Shown: positions 17,214 to 25,091 of the stretch, one piece after another
Layout: each line of letters opens with the position of its first letter
Position numbering within the stretch: position 1 is the first letter of the stretch
Origin: Pseudovibrio ascidiaceicola
Lineage (GTDB): Bacteria; Pseudomonadota; Alphaproteobacteria; Rhizobiales; Stappiaceae
DNA: 64,000 nt
Reading direction: 5' to 3'
Assembly: GCF_900114245.1 (NCBI RefSeq)
Contig: NZ_FOSK01000012.1
Location: 1-64,000 of the forward strand
Position numbers and translations under genes: made by a program
The notes under the pieces: generated by a model
Told to the model about the DNA's origin: nothing
Seen by the model: the letters and a program-made list of their open reading frames with translations, nothing else
The model's database searches: none

Positions 17214-17474
17214 ATGTTTCACCAAGCTGGAATGCACGGGTTCCACTTTTTCCCATTCCCAATCACTCTTATCCTTTTGCTCATAATCGGCTTTTTGATC
17301 GCACGCTCATATGGCTATTTCGGAGGTTCAAGCACCGCGAGCAAGGTCGCTCCGGAAGCGCCGAAGTCGCAAAACTCAGAAGCTCTGGACATTCTAAGCA
17401 GGCGTTTTGCAACTGGTGAAATTGATGAGGAAGAGTTCCAGAAACGCACTCAAGTGCTGCGTTTGAACCTGTAA
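17214..17474 (+). CDS. SHOCT-domain small membrane protein
   Basis: 86 residues: one hydrophobic segment (about 14-33, 'FPITLILLLIIGFLIARS'), a Ser/Ala/Pro-rich linker, and a C-terminal SHOCT motif 'ALDILSRRFATGEIDEEEFQKRTQVL'. SHOCT domains are short two-helix oligomerisation modules at the ends of many membrane proteins. Start ATG has AAGGAG at ideal distance. Too short for most callers but well supported. Function unknown. Confidence 0.8.
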   Translation: MFHQAGMHGFHFFPFPITLILLLIIGFLIARSYGYFGGSSTASKVAPEAPKSQNSEALDILSRRFATGEIDEEEFQKRTQVLRLNL

Positions 17475-18140
17475 CATCACCAAACATCGGCACTCAGTTC
17501 GGGCAACACGAGTGCCGATTTCATCCAGCAAGATCAATGTTGCCAGCTGGCAACTCAAGCATACTCACCTCATCAGTTTGGTTTAGTTGAGCCCCGCACC
17601 CCAACACTCATGGCCAAACCGCGCATCAGTGAACTGATGTTTCGGGCAGCAGCTTTCCCCATATTACCCTCCAAGCCGACATAACCAGAGAACAGCTTCA
17701 GATTAGCGAACCGCAGTTTCGCCAAGTCAGTTTGCAACGAAACAGCTGTCGCCGCTTGCGTTTGCAACAATGTTTGCATCAAGAACAACGCAACTCTTGT
17801 TAAAGTGTAATCAAGGAGATCCTCTGCCAATCACCCGCAGAAATGATGAATTTGGAGCCTTTATAGAAGCTTCATAAATTGTCTCGTTCCTTCAATAACT
17901 TGCATCATAACCTAACCAACACCACAAACCGGCTAGACCTCAAAGTCAGCCAAGTCTCAAGACATTTTGTTACATCTGATTTCTTGCGGAAAAGTCAGAG
18001 CTGATCCAGTGTTTGGACAAGGTTGAACAGCGAACACCGCAGTCGCAATCGACCGCACACTGCTGGCTTCCCACGTACCCCAACACCGCGAAATCAGCAG
18101 TGTGCACCTTACAACTCTCTGCAAACTCATCCGGGCGATC
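17475..18140. other. Gene-poor stretch between SHOCT gene and ferric-reductase-like gene
   Basis: 666 bp. A hairpin downstream of the SHOCT gene (CGGCACT...AGTGCCG, about 17489-17518, followed by TTTCATCC) may be a terminator. An 85-codon minus-strand frame at 17573-17830 has only TTG at its start, no convincing ribosome site and no family resemblance I recognise, so I do not call it. Nothing else found. Confidence 0.55.
17488..17525 (+). terminator. Likely terminator after SHOCT gene
   Basis: Inverted repeat ATCGGCACT (about 17487-17495) and AGTGCCGAT (17511-17519) followed by a short T-rich tail. Stem of nine pairs; loop about 15 bases, which is a little long. Confidence 0.6.
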
Positions 18141-18749
18141 ATGTCTTACCTTCGAGCATTCTGGAACTCACCATTTACCTTCTGGTTCATCCTTGCGCTC
18201 CCGGGGCTTCTCATCATTGGAGAGCTTCTCCGCGAAGTTGATAAACTGGAGCATCTACTCCACCCAACTGGTGAATTTGCCGCTCGTTTTCTAATCATCA
18301 GTTTGATGATCACGCCGCTTATGTTCTTAACCAACGGCCAACGCTGGGTCCGTTGGTTGATGGCACGGAGACGGTATATCGGTGTAGCTGCCGCCTGCTA
18401 TACAGCCCTACACATCGCTATCTATCTGCTAGATAAAGGATCTCTTGGCCCCATCTTGGAAGATCTGGTCAAAATCGGAATCTGGACCGGTTGGCTGGCC
18501 TCCCTCATTTTCATTCCGCTCACAGTTACCAGCAACGACTGGTCCATTGCTCGGCTTGGTTCCAACTGGAAGGGTCTTCAAAAGCTAGCCTATGCTGCAG
18601 CGCTTCTCGTGTTTACGCACTGGGTTCTTGTAGACTTCAAATTTGGGCCTGCTCTGGTTCATTTCACACCGCTTCTGCTCTTGCAGATCTACCGATATGT
18701 GCACGTCTCCAATAAACGAAAAGAGCGTAAACTCACCGCCCACGCCTAA
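18141..18749 (+). CDS. Ferric-reductase-like heme membrane protein (MsrQ/YedZ-like)
   Basis: Integral membrane protein of 202 residues with six hydrophobic segments, fitting the ferric reductase-like transmembrane domain. Histidines in 'YTALHIAIYLL' and 'LLVFTHWVLVDF' are in positions expected for heme b ligands, and 'GNWKGLQKLAYAA'-type sequence (here SNWKGLQKLAYAAALLVF) matches MsrQ. MsrQ passes electrons from the quinone pool to the periplasmic methionine sulfoxide reductase MsrP; no msrP is present in this window, so the partner is uncertain. ATG at 18141 is preferred; a GTG at 18102 would extend it by 13 residues. A terminator follows. Confidence 0.8.
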   Translation: MSYLRAFWNSPFTFWFILALPGLLIIGELLREVDKLEHLLHPTGEFAARFLIISLMITPLMFLTNGQRWVRWLMARRRYIGVAAACYTALHIAIYLLDKGSLGPILEDLVKIGIWTGWLASLIFIPLTVTSNDWSIARLGSNWKGLQKLAYAAALLVFTHWVLVDFKFGPALVHFTPLLLLQIYRYVHVSNKRKERKLTAHA

Positions 18750-18773
18750 AATCCCAAGCAGGCCTCCAACTAA

Positions 18774-18804
18774 GCCCGCCTTTTCCCAAAGGCGGGCTTT
18801 TCTT
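18774..18804 (+). terminator. Rho-independent terminator
   Basis: Perfect 10-bp stem GCCCGCCTTT / AAAGGCGGGC with a 4-base loop, then TTTTCTTT. Ends the ferric-reductase-like transcript. Confidence 0.9.
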
Positions 18805-18876
18805 TGCTCTCCTTTTGTAGTGAGGACAGTCCCTTCAATCACGGTTAAGCTGTTGAAATGGAGGAGGGACCATATA

Positions 18877-19479
18877 ATGACAACAACCGATTTTCAGAAG
18901 ATAGAGAGCGCAAGCCTTACGCACCCAACGGCCTTGAAGCTCAGCCTGCCAGATCCGTTACCTGATGATATTCAGGAACTTTTTGGTAAATGTCAGAGCA
19001 AGCTCGGGTTGATCCCCAACGTGTTAATCGCATTTGCGCATAGACCAGAGAAGCTCAGGGCATTTTCTCAGATGTACAATGAACTGATGCTTGGAGACTC
19101 TGGTATTTCCAAGCTGGAAAGAGAGATGATCGCAGTCACAGTCTCGTCGATCAATTCCTGCTGGTATTGCCAAGTCGCGCATGGTGCAGCTGTTCGGGAG
19201 TATTCTAATAAGCCGGAACTGGGTGAAGCTATGGTGATGAACTATCGCTATGCTGATCTGACTGACAAGCAGCGTGTTATGCTCGATTTTTCTACGAAGA
19301 TTGCGAAGGCATCCTCCGAGATCGTGGAGCGTGACCGGCAAGGGCTCCGGGATGTTGGCTTCTCTGAAGAAGACATCTGGGATATTTGCGAAGTCGCCGC
19401 CTTTTTCTCCATGTCCAACCGCATGGCCTCCGCGACAGGTATGCAGCCCAACCCAGAGTATCACTCTGCTGCCAGATAA
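18877..19479 (+). CDS. Peroxidase-related / AhpD-like carboxymuconolactone decarboxylase family protein
   Basis: 200-residue all-helical protein of the AhpD-like fold. The redox motif is C95-W-Y-C98 with H102 (SSINSCWYCQVAHG), as in alkylhydroperoxidase AhpD and the 'peroxidase-related enzyme' family, which reduce peroxides through a disulfide. GGAGGAGGG stands upstream of the ATG at 18877; a longer frame beginning at 18643 overlaps the previous gene and the terminator and is rejected. It lies just before the arsRB operon, but an intervening palindrome and a separate promoter suggest independent transcription. A link to arsenic-induced oxidative stress is possible only as inference. Confidence 0.88.
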   Translation: MTTTDFQKIESASLTHPTALKLSLPDPLPDDIQELFGKCQSKLGLIPNVLIAFAHRPEKLRAFSQMYNELMLGDSGISKLEREMIAVTVSSINSCWYCQVAHGAAVREYSNKPELGEAMVMNYRYADLTDKQRVMLDFSTKIAKASSEIVERDRQGLRDVGFSEEDIWDICEVAAFFSMSNRMASATGMQPNPEYHSAAR

Positions 19480-19502
19480 ACAGAGCAGGGGAGGGGTCTT
19501 TC

Positions 19503-19542
19503 AGCTGTCAACTTGGATTCAAAAAAGTTGACAGCTGTCAAC
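19503..19542. promoter_or_regulatory. Nested inverted repeats with perfect palindrome GTTGACAGCTGTCAAC
   Basis: The 16-bp perfect palindrome is at 19527-19542. In addition AGCTGTCAACTT (19503-19514) pairs with AAGTTGACAGCT (19525-19536), so the region can form a hairpin that may terminate the AhpD-like transcript or provide two adjacent operator half-sites. A near-copy is at 17071-17086. Confidence 0.6.
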
Positions 19543-19553
19543 ACAGAAAGATC

Positions 19554-19582
19554 TTGCCAATCTGAAGGGGCAGGAGTATATC
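19554..19582 (+). promoter_or_regulatory. Promoter of arsR-acr3
   Basis: -35 TTGCCA at 19554-19559, 17-base spacer, -10 TATATC at 19577-19582. The -10 box overlaps the left arm of the ArsR operator (19580-19595), as expected for repression by ArsR. Confidence 0.6.
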
Positions 19583-19595
19583 GTTTATCGACGAT
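19580..19595. promoter_or_regulatory. ArsR operator, copy 1
   Basis: ATCGTT-TATC-GACGAT, a 6-bp inverted repeat with one mismatch and a 4-base centre, 15 bases before the arsR start. An equal site lies at 19953-19968. Confidence 0.75.
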
Positions 19596-19609
19596 ATACG
19601 GAATCAACG

Positions 19610-19936
19610 ATGACTGAAAACATCTGCGTAACAGAATTCACACCTGCCTCTCTCAATGAAGAGGAAGAAGAAAAGCTGGCCGTCCAGGCGAAAGCCCTGG
19701 CTCATCCCGCGCGTGTCCGTCTGCTTAAGATCATGGCAGCTCAACCCGGTTGCGTCGGCGGCGATCTGGTGAACTCCATCGGTTTGGCACAGTCGACCGT
19801 GTCCGAGCATCTTCGTATCTTGAAGGATGCGGGCTTCATACTGGCAGAAGTTCAGCGTCCGCGCATATGTTACTCAGTCAATCGATCCGAATTGAAGAAC
19901 TTCAACTTCCTCTTTGAGAGCAGCTTCAAGCTCTAA
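19610..19936 (+). CDS. arsR: ArsR-family metalloregulator
   Basis: Winged-helix repressor of 108 residues that controls the arsenite exporter gene behind it. The ArsR pattern is clear: 'ALAHPARVRLLKIMAAQPGCVGGDLVNSIGLAQSTVSEHLRILKDAGFILAEVQRPRICYSVN'. The classical arsenite site ELCVCDL is here GCVGGDL: only the first Cys (C48) is kept. The other cysteines are C6 and C87, so metalloid sensing would need a different set of ligands. An acidic stretch (residues 17-21, EEEEE) precedes the first helix. Two identical-type operators flank the gene, one over its promoter and one before acr3. Induction by arsenite or antimonite is inferred from the partner gene. Confidence 0.88.
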   Translation: MTENICVTEFTPASLNEEEEEKLAVQAKALAHPARVRLLKIMAAQPGCVGGDLVNSIGLAQSTVSEHLRILKDAGFILAEVQRPRICYSVNRSELKNFNFLFESSFKL

Positions 19937-19952
19937 AAATTTGTCGAAATAA

Positions 19953-19968
19953 ATCGTCTATCGACGAT
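19953..19968. promoter_or_regulatory. ArsR operator, copy 2
   Basis: Perfect inverted repeat ATCGTC-TATC-GACGAT in the 46-bp gap between arsR and acr3. It suggests that ArsR also blocks an internal promoter or elongation in front of the transporter gene. Confidence 0.75.
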
Positions 19969-19982
19969 AGGCAGGAGAAATC

Positions 19983-21032
19983 ATGGGTATTTTTGAGCGC
20001 TACCTCTCAGTTTGGGTAGGTCTGGCAATGGCACTGGGAGTGGGAGCAGGGTTCCTTCAACCTAGCCTTTTTCAGTTTATCGGAGACCTACAGGTTGGCG
20101 GCATCAACCTGGTTATAGCGGTCCTCATCTGGTTGATGATCTACCCAATGATGGTGCAGGTCGAGTTTACCGAAGTTCGCAATTGCTTCGTCAAGCCAAA
20201 GGGCCTGATTGTAACACTTGCCATGAACTGGCTGGTCAAACCGTTCACCATGGCTGCGCTTGCTGTGCTGTTCATGCGCCATCTATTCGCGCCATTCATT
20301 CCTGCTGATCTGGCCGATCAATACATCGCAGGCATGATTTTGCTTGGCGTTGCCCCATGTACCGCAATGGTGTTTGTTTGGTCCTATCTGACAAAGGGGA
20401 ATGCAAGTTACACCGTTGCACAGGTTGCCACCAATGACTTGATCATGATTTTCGCGTTCGCGCCAATCGCAGCGTTTCTTTTGGATGTCTCTAACATCAT
20501 CGTGCCATGGGATGTCTTGTTGGTTTCAACCGCGCTGTTTGTCGCGCTGCCTTTGGGGGCAGGGTGGTTAACCCGCATCGCACTTAAAGACGAAGAGCAT
20601 CTTTCCTCCTTCAGCTCCGGAATGAAACCGTTTTCGATCGCAGGTCTGGTTGGTACAGTGTTCTTGCTGTTCGGTCTTCAGGCCAACAACATCATCTCAT
20701 CACCAGCGGACATCGTTTTGATTGCAGTTCCGCTGCTCATCCAAACTGTCCTGATTTTCTTCGTGACGTACTTCTGGATGAGAAAATGGCGTCAGCCACA
20801 CAATGTGGCAGCCCCCGGTGCGATGATCGGCGCCTCGAACTTCTTTGAACTGGCCGTTGCTGTCGCAATCAGCTTGTTTGGTGTCACCTCTGGTGCAGCC
20901 CTAGCAACAGTCGTTGGTGTCCTGGTTGAAGTGCCCGTGATGTTGGCCCTGGTTTCTTATGCCAACCGCACGCGAGGCCAGTTTTCTGAAGACAGCCAGG
21001 TTTCGGGCCCAACGGCCCATTCCAAAACTTAA
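19983..21032 (+). CDS. acr3: ACR3-family arsenite efflux transporter
   Basis: Arsenite/antimonite:H+ antiporter of the inner membrane, 349 residues with about ten TM helices. The family signature [15 protein letters not shown] contains the essential Cys (C126), and '[13 protein letters not shown]' and '[18 protein letters not shown]' (with the conserved Glu) are typical of ACR3. GCAGGAG precedes the ATG. It forms a two-gene operon with arsR; no arsC, arsH or arsenate reductase is encoded nearby, so arsenate reduction would have to be supplied from elsewhere. Followed by a terminator. Confidence 0.93.
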   Translation: MGIFERYLSVWVGLAMALGVGAGFLQPSLFQFIGDLQVGGINLVIAVLIWLMIYPMMVQVEFTEVRNCFVKPKGLIVTLAMNWLVKPFTMAALAVLFMRHLFAPFIPADLADQYIAGMILLGVAPCTAMVFVWSYLTKGNASYTVAQVATNDLIMIFAFAPIAAFLLDVSNIIVPWDVLLVSTALFVALPLGAGWLTRIALKDEEHLSSFSSGMKPFSIAGLVGTVFLLFGLQANNIISSPADIVLIAVPLLIQTVLIFFVTYFWMRKWRQPHNVAAPGAMIGASNFFELAVAVAISLFGVTSGAALATVVGVLVEVPVMLALVSYANRTRGQFSEDSQVSGPTAHSKT

Positions 21033-21038
21033 TAATGA

Positions 21039-21068
21039 GGGCAGGGGAGTTATCTCCTGCCCTTCGTC
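21039..21068 (+). terminator. Terminator after acr3
   Basis: Stem GGGCAGG(GGA) with (TCT)CCTGCCC at 21053-21062, short loop, modest T content behind it. Confidence 0.7.
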
Positions 21069-21136
21069 CCTCTTGGTTTTTGAATTTTCTCTGAGTATGC
21101 TCATGGTCTATTGGATCTATATTTTATGAGTTACTC

Positions 21137-21646
21137 ATGCGCCCCAACAATATTCCCATTCTGAGCAATGCTGTTTCTGTTTTTCTTCTCGACTTGAATG
21201 CAGTGGAGCCACAGGTCTTGCTCATGCGCCGCGCTCATACTCTGCTCGGAGCCTGGTGTCAGGTCGCTGGCAAGGTGGAACCAAATGAGACCGGTTGGGA
21301 AGCAGCATTGCGAGAGGTGAAAGAGGAAACCGGTTTGGTTCTCACCGAACTCTGGTCCGCAGATCTTTGCGAAGAGTTCTATGTTGCGGAAAAGAACATC
21401 ATCCAGAAACTGCCAGTGTTTGTGAGCTTTGTCTCCAGCGATACGCCAATCACCATCAACGAAGAGCACGACGCTTATCAATGGTTCTCATTTGATGATG
21501 CTATGGAGCTGTTCAGCTTTCCCGGCCAACGACGCGTTCTTGAATATCTCCAAGCCGAGTTCGTGACACGCAAGGCAAGCCCGCATCTTCGGATAGAATT
21601 GCCAGCCCAGCAAAATGAAGAGGCCAGCGAAGTTCTGACTTCCTGA
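21137..21646 (+). CDS. Nudix hydrolase
   Basis: 169-residue pyrophosphohydrolase. The Nudix box runs from G45 to L67 (GKVEPNETGWEAALREVKEETGL) and contains the REVxEE metal-binding core. The N-terminal 'VSVFLLDL...VLLMRRAHTLLGAWCQVAGKVE' resembles dATP/dihydroneopterin triphosphate hydrolases (NudB-like), but substrate cannot be told from sequence. It is followed after 54 bases by the histidine phosphatase gene. Confidence 0.88.
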   Translation: MRPNNIPILSNAVSVFLLDLNAVEPQVLLMRRAHTLLGAWCQVAGKVEPNETGWEAALREVKEETGLVLTELWSADLCEEFYVAEKNIIQKLPVFVSFVSSDTPITINEEHDAYQWFSFDDAMELFSFPGQRRVLEYLQAEFVTRKASPHLRIELPAQQNEEASEVLTS

Positions 21647-21700
21647 CGTCTACCTATGCGTAGGGATGGTTTCCAAAGAACGAAAAGCTAACGGTCGAAA

Positions 21701-22351
21701 ATGATAAATGAGCTCATCCTTTTGCGGCATGGCGAAAGCCAGCATATGCTGGATGGTGTTGTGGGAGGCTGGACAGATTCCGCCCTTACACCTCACGGCG
21801 TTAATCAAGCGAAGCAAACGGCTGACCACTTGGCGACTTTTGTTCCAGCTCATGTCTTCCAAATTTTCACCAGTGATCTAACGCGTGCAGTGCAAACCGC
21901 GCAATGGTTAACTGCGAAAACCGGAAAGACGTTCGTCCAAGCCCGCCAGCTGCGTGAGTTGAACAACGGTGTGGCAAAGGACCTCTCAAAAGCAGAAGCC
22001 CAGAAGATTTGGATCTCCCCAACCGAACCCATTCTTGATTGGATCCCCTACGCTCAAGGAGAAAGCTGGAGGATGCTTTACTCTCGAATAGCGACCTACA
22101 TGGAGTACTTGGCGAGTGCCAATATCGAGAAGCTCATACTCATCAGCCACGCAAACTCAATAGTTTGCATCATCAATTGGTGGCTTGGCCTTTCAAGCGA
22201 TACTCACCTGCAAAACATTATGTATGACATCAGACCCTGTAGCCTCACGCATTTGAGACGAGAGAAGGATGGTTCTTCCAGAGTGGAAAAGCTAAATGAC
22301 ATAAGCCATCTGATGAAGGATCCAAGATTTCCGACCAAGGGCATCTTTTGA
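21701..22351 (+). CDS. Histidine phosphatase family protein
   Basis: 216-residue phosphatase/phosphomutase-fold protein. The catalytic LRHGES is at residues 8-13, the second part shows TSDLTRAVQTAQ and the distal catalytic His in LISHANSIV. Such proteins dephosphorylate sugar phosphates, nucleotides or cofactors through a phosphohistidine. The ribosome site is weak. Its neighbour is the Nudix hydrolase; on the other side it converges with repC. Confidence 0.85.
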   Translation: MINELILLRHGESQHMLDGVVGGWTDSALTPHGVNQAKQTADHLATFVPAHVFQIFTSDLTRAVQTAQWLTAKTGKTFVQARQLRELNNGVAKDLSKAEAQKIWISPTEPILDWIPYAQGESWRMLYSRIATYMEYLASANIEKLILISHANSIVCIINWWLGLSSDTHLQNIMYDIRPCSLTHLRREKDGSSRVEKLNDISHLMKDPRFPTKGIF

Positions 22352-22414
22352 TGCGATGAATGCAAATGCGGCTTCTGTATTTCGGTCTCACCACTTCAGC
22401 CCGCTAACACCACA

Positions 22415-22443
22415 CTTGCGGATCCATCTACCCCATCCGCAAG
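22415..22443. repeat. Inverted repeat between the convergent phosphatase and repC genes
   Basis: CTTGCGGAT (22415-22423) and ATCCGCAAG (22435-22443), 9-bp perfect arms and 11-base loop. No T tract on either strand, so it is only a possible terminator or structural element. Confidence 0.45.
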
Positions 22444-22461
22444 AAACCTAAATTGCAGCCC

Positions 22462-23763
22462 TTATCCGAGAGCCAGTCCATAAAGCGACTTGTGCAGGGC
22501 GAGTTTTCCGTCCTTGGCGCGGTCAACGCAGGCGCGGAAGTAACCCGCCGGCCGCGAAATCCCTTCAGGATCGCGCAGGGTCTTTTCAACCGTCACAACC
22601 AGAACCGCCGCCGCCATTTTTTCACCCAGCGTCACAACCGCTTGCTTCCAGCCATCTTCGGACAGGCCAATTGCTAAACGAAGCTGCTCGCCAGACTGCG
22701 CAAGTTCAAACCAGCTTGAGAACTGCATGCCCAGCATTTCCTGGGTTTCCGTTGTTGCGCTATCAATCAAACCAATGGAAATAGCAGATAAATGCTCACT
22801 TAAACCGTTATCTAGCTGACCAACTTGCCGAGATTGCAATTGAGCTGGAGCGTTGGATTTGGCAGAGAATTTGCTTGATTGGTCTTTTTCAAGAGCAATC
22901 TTCGAAGCTTCATTGGAAGCGGAGTTGCTATTTAAGTAGCCATCATTAGATGGCTGCCGTGTTTTACTATTTATAGGAGTTTGATGGGTTGTAATATTAT
23001 AAGGGGTGACATCAATGTCATGGTCGCCTGACATTTGAGCATATTCATTGAATTCAGAGGTTGTTTGCTCATCCTTCGCGTTCTCTTCTGCAAGCTCTTC
23101 AACAATCAGTTCATAGAGTTTTGAGATCTTGTCTGCGCGCTCCAGAAGCAGCATTGGCGTTTCCATAATGGCAGAGAGTTCTTCCAGGAACACTGTGCAA
23201 TCCACGCCTTCATTTTGTCCGGTACGGCAAGCGTCAACGATTGCGCGGGACAACCGATTAACAGTGCGCTTTGCTTCCTGCTCTGCCCGCACACGCGCCT
23301 GAAACTCTTCCCCAATCCGTTTGATCTCGTCAATACGCTGACGGGCTGGCGAAAAGTCAAACCCATATCCACGGTCAATCTCACCACTTGCGCCATTACG
23401 GTAGATAAAACGACGGCCTGTTGAACTGTCGCGGTATGCCAGTATGCCCACCTCAACCAGTCGCTTAAGTGCGCGGATCACTGTGCGCGTGGAGCGGCAC
23501 ACGTACTCTGCCAACTTGTCATTGGAAATTGCGACCAGCGGACGACGGTCCTGTTTCCAGTCATCAGCCCGTGTCAGACCGATCAGAATATCGAGAATAT
23601 GGTAGGCGGTACCATCAATCCCCAGAGCAGGGGCCGCCTTTTTTAACGTGATTGCCACCTCGGCTTTTGTTGTTTTGACGATGTCATTCGCCATTGCCAG
23701 TCGCTGGCTTTCCAACATGCCGGGTGTCATTTTGCGAAAGGACGCAACACCGGTGCTTTGCAT
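22462..23763 (-). CDS. repC: Plasmid replication initiator RepC
   Basis: Replication initiator of repABC replicons, 433 residues. The N-terminal part has the typical 'TPGMLESQRLA...' start and two winged-helix modules ('GIDGTAYHILDILIGLTRADDWKQDRRPLVAISNDKLAEYVCRSTRTVIRALKRLVEVGILAYRDS'), followed by a coiled/charged linker and a Ser/Asn-rich variable part (about 250-330), then a conserved C-terminal region. ATG at 23763 gives normal family length; a TTG at 23838 would add 25 residues. It is the last gene of repABC and is separated from repB by the antisense RNA. In this family the origin normally lies within repC itself. Confidence 0.9.
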   Translation of the reverse strand: MQSTGVASFRKMTPGMLESQRLAMANDIVKTTKAEVAITLKKAAPALGIDGTAYHILDILIGLTRADDWKQDRRPLVAISNDKLAEYVCRSTRTVIRALKRLVEVGILAYRDSSTGRRFIYRNGASGEIDRGYGFDFSPARQRIDEIKRIGEEFQARVRAEQEAKRTVNRLSRAIVDACRTGQNEGVDCTVFLEELSAIMETPMLLLERADKISKLYELIVEELAEENAKDEQTTSEFNEYAQMSGDHDIDVTPYNITTHQTPINSKTRQPSNDGYLNSNSASNEASKIALEKDQSSKFSAKSNAPAQLQSRQVGQLDNGLSEHLSAISIGLIDSATTETQEMLGMQFSSWFELAQSGEQLRLAIGLSEDGWKQAVVTLGEKMAAAVLVVTVEKTLRDPEGISRPAGYFRACVDRAKDGKLALHKSLYGLALG

Positions 23764-23876
23764 AGCTAACCCATTCACCGAGGGAAGACCCAAGGTGTTA
23801 TCCAAGTAAGATTGGGGATTGAGCGCCCGAAAAAGCAAAAATGCGCCACAAAGGGTTTCAAGAAAGCATTGCTGAC

Positions 23877-23906
23877 TTGATTCGCACCGTGCGTTCGTCG
23901 TAGGAT
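23877..23906 (+). promoter_or_regulatory. Promoter of the counter-transcribed RNA
   Basis: -35 TTGATT at 23877-23882, 18-base spacer, -10 TAGGAT at 23901-23906, read opposite to repABC. Confidence 0.6.
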
Positions 23907-23911
23907 GATCG

Positions 23912-24000
23912 TGCTAAAGATGGTCCTCGACGAGTGCTATTCACTCTCTTGGGCGACGATTTTAGGGCCTTGCTGATTGCCGTCAGCAGGGCCTTTCGTC
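23912..24000 (+). ncRNA. Counter-transcribed RNA (ctRNA) of the repABC system
   Basis: Antisense RNA of roughly 85-90 nt in the repB-repC gap, encoded opposite to repC. It has its own promoter (23877-23906) and ends with a 12-bp hairpin at 23966-23995 (stem with G-T pairs, loop TTGCCG) and a short T-rich exit. In repABC plasmids such an RNA lowers RepC synthesis by binding the leader of the repC mRNA and sets copy number and incompatibility. Ends are predicted, not measured. Confidence 0.75.
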
Positions 24001-24017
24001 ATTCAGGGGTTACACCA

Positions 24018-25091
24018 TCAGGCATCCTCCCCCTTCGTGTCTTCAAATTTGGCAATCAGGCCCGGCAGCTCTTTCAGCAAGAAGGAGCTAAAGTCACTCT
24101 GCGTCTTGCTATCAACGGAGAAGACAGTCGCTTTGCCTGTGTGCTTGACGAGCACGTGCTTGTTTCCAAGCCATTCAGAGGATTTGGCAGCGCGAGTATG
24201 AGCTGCAACAGCAATCTCACCTGAAGAGGCTGTCGTGCTGGCCTCCAACTCGCTCGGCGTTTCCTGCAGCAACTGCAACACTTCACTAAACCGCTCATCA
24301 CTGTGCAGTTCAGTGAACGAGTCCAGTGCAAACAGCGAGGTAATCGCTTTTTCGTGGTTTGGCGCCAGTTGACCTTCGTGGAAGAAACTTGCCATCTCTT
24401 CCCACCGTGGCCGCCCTATTTTTGGGGCAGGCCCAATCACACGCAAAAACTCCTCAGGCATGGTTGCCGCCAGCTTGCGGAGTTTGGAAACGAGAGACTT
24501 GTCCTTGCCAATGGCTTTGACAATGAGTGTCTGCGGGTAATCTTGAGCAAGGCGGAAAACAAACAGACAGGTTTCAATGAAACTCAGGTCTTTCCGTTCA
24601 TGGTTTTCCTGGCCTTGCGCCACAAGCAATTCTTCATCAGAGAGCGCTTTGATCACACCACGGACAGGCTTGCCCAAGGCGCGGCAGGCTTTCCAACGAC
24701 GGTGGCCATAAGCAATCTGGTAAATGCCGTCTTCATCTGGCGCAGGGCGCACCAGAATGGGGACCTGTTGCCCGGTCTCAGCAATGGACTCTTTGAGCGC
24801 CTCAAATGCCGGATCAAACGCAACTTCCATACGGTCTGCAACAAAAGATGGTTGAACCTGTTCCGGATTCAATTCCACCACGTTCACGGAGGTCGCCATT
24901 TGCGTGTTCAGTGTTTTCAACTCTTCACGCAGCTTGTCGCGTTCGTCCTTGATCAGGTTGATCTCGGCCGCGCCAATAGCACCGGATGACAAACGGGGGC
25001 GCGGCGCCGTTGCATCCGCAACCATGCCTGCCATACCGCCGCCTGAAAACAGCGTATCTAATGCGTTTTTCCGGTCCTTAGCTTTGTTCAT
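24018..25091 (-). CDS. repB: Plasmid partition protein RepB (ParB family)
   Basis: Centromere-binding protein of 357 residues. A ParB/Sulfiredoxin-type domain is visible with 'PEQVQPSFVADRM...FEALKESIAETGQQVPILVRP' and the CTPase box GHRRWKACRALG, followed by the helix-turn-helix 'KAIGKDKSLVSKLRKLAATMPEEF'. The N-terminal tail (MNKAKDRKNALDTLFSGG) is typical for RepB and interacts with RepA. The ATG at 25091 overlaps the repA stop codon (ATGA), so the two are translationally coupled; an upstream frame to 25106 is not needed. Confidence 0.93.
   Translation of the reverse strand: MNKAKDRKNALDTLFSGGGMAGMVADATAPRPRLSSGAIGAAEINLIKDERDKLREELKTLNTQMATSVNVVELNPEQVQPSFVADRMEVAFDPAFEALKESIAETGQQVPILVRPAPDEDGIYQIAYGHRRWKACRALGKPVRGVIKALSDEELLVAQGQENHERKDLSFIETCLFVFRLAQDYPQTLIVKAIGKDKSLVSKLRKLAATMPEEFLRVIGPAPKIGRPRWEEMASFFHEGQLAPNHEKAITSLFALDSFTELHSDERFSEVLQLLQETPSELEASTTASSGEIAVAAHTRAAKSSEWLGNKHVLVKHTGKATVFSVDSKTQSDFSSFLLKELPGLIAKFEDTKGEDA

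Noticed and set aside
17573-17830. 85-codon minus-strand frame downstream of the SHOCT gene
   Set aside because: TTG start without ribosome site, no family resemblance. Could be a remnant gene, but evidence is too thin.
22415-22443. Intrinsic terminator of repC
   Set aside because: Good stem but no T tract on either strand, so listed only as an inverted repeat.
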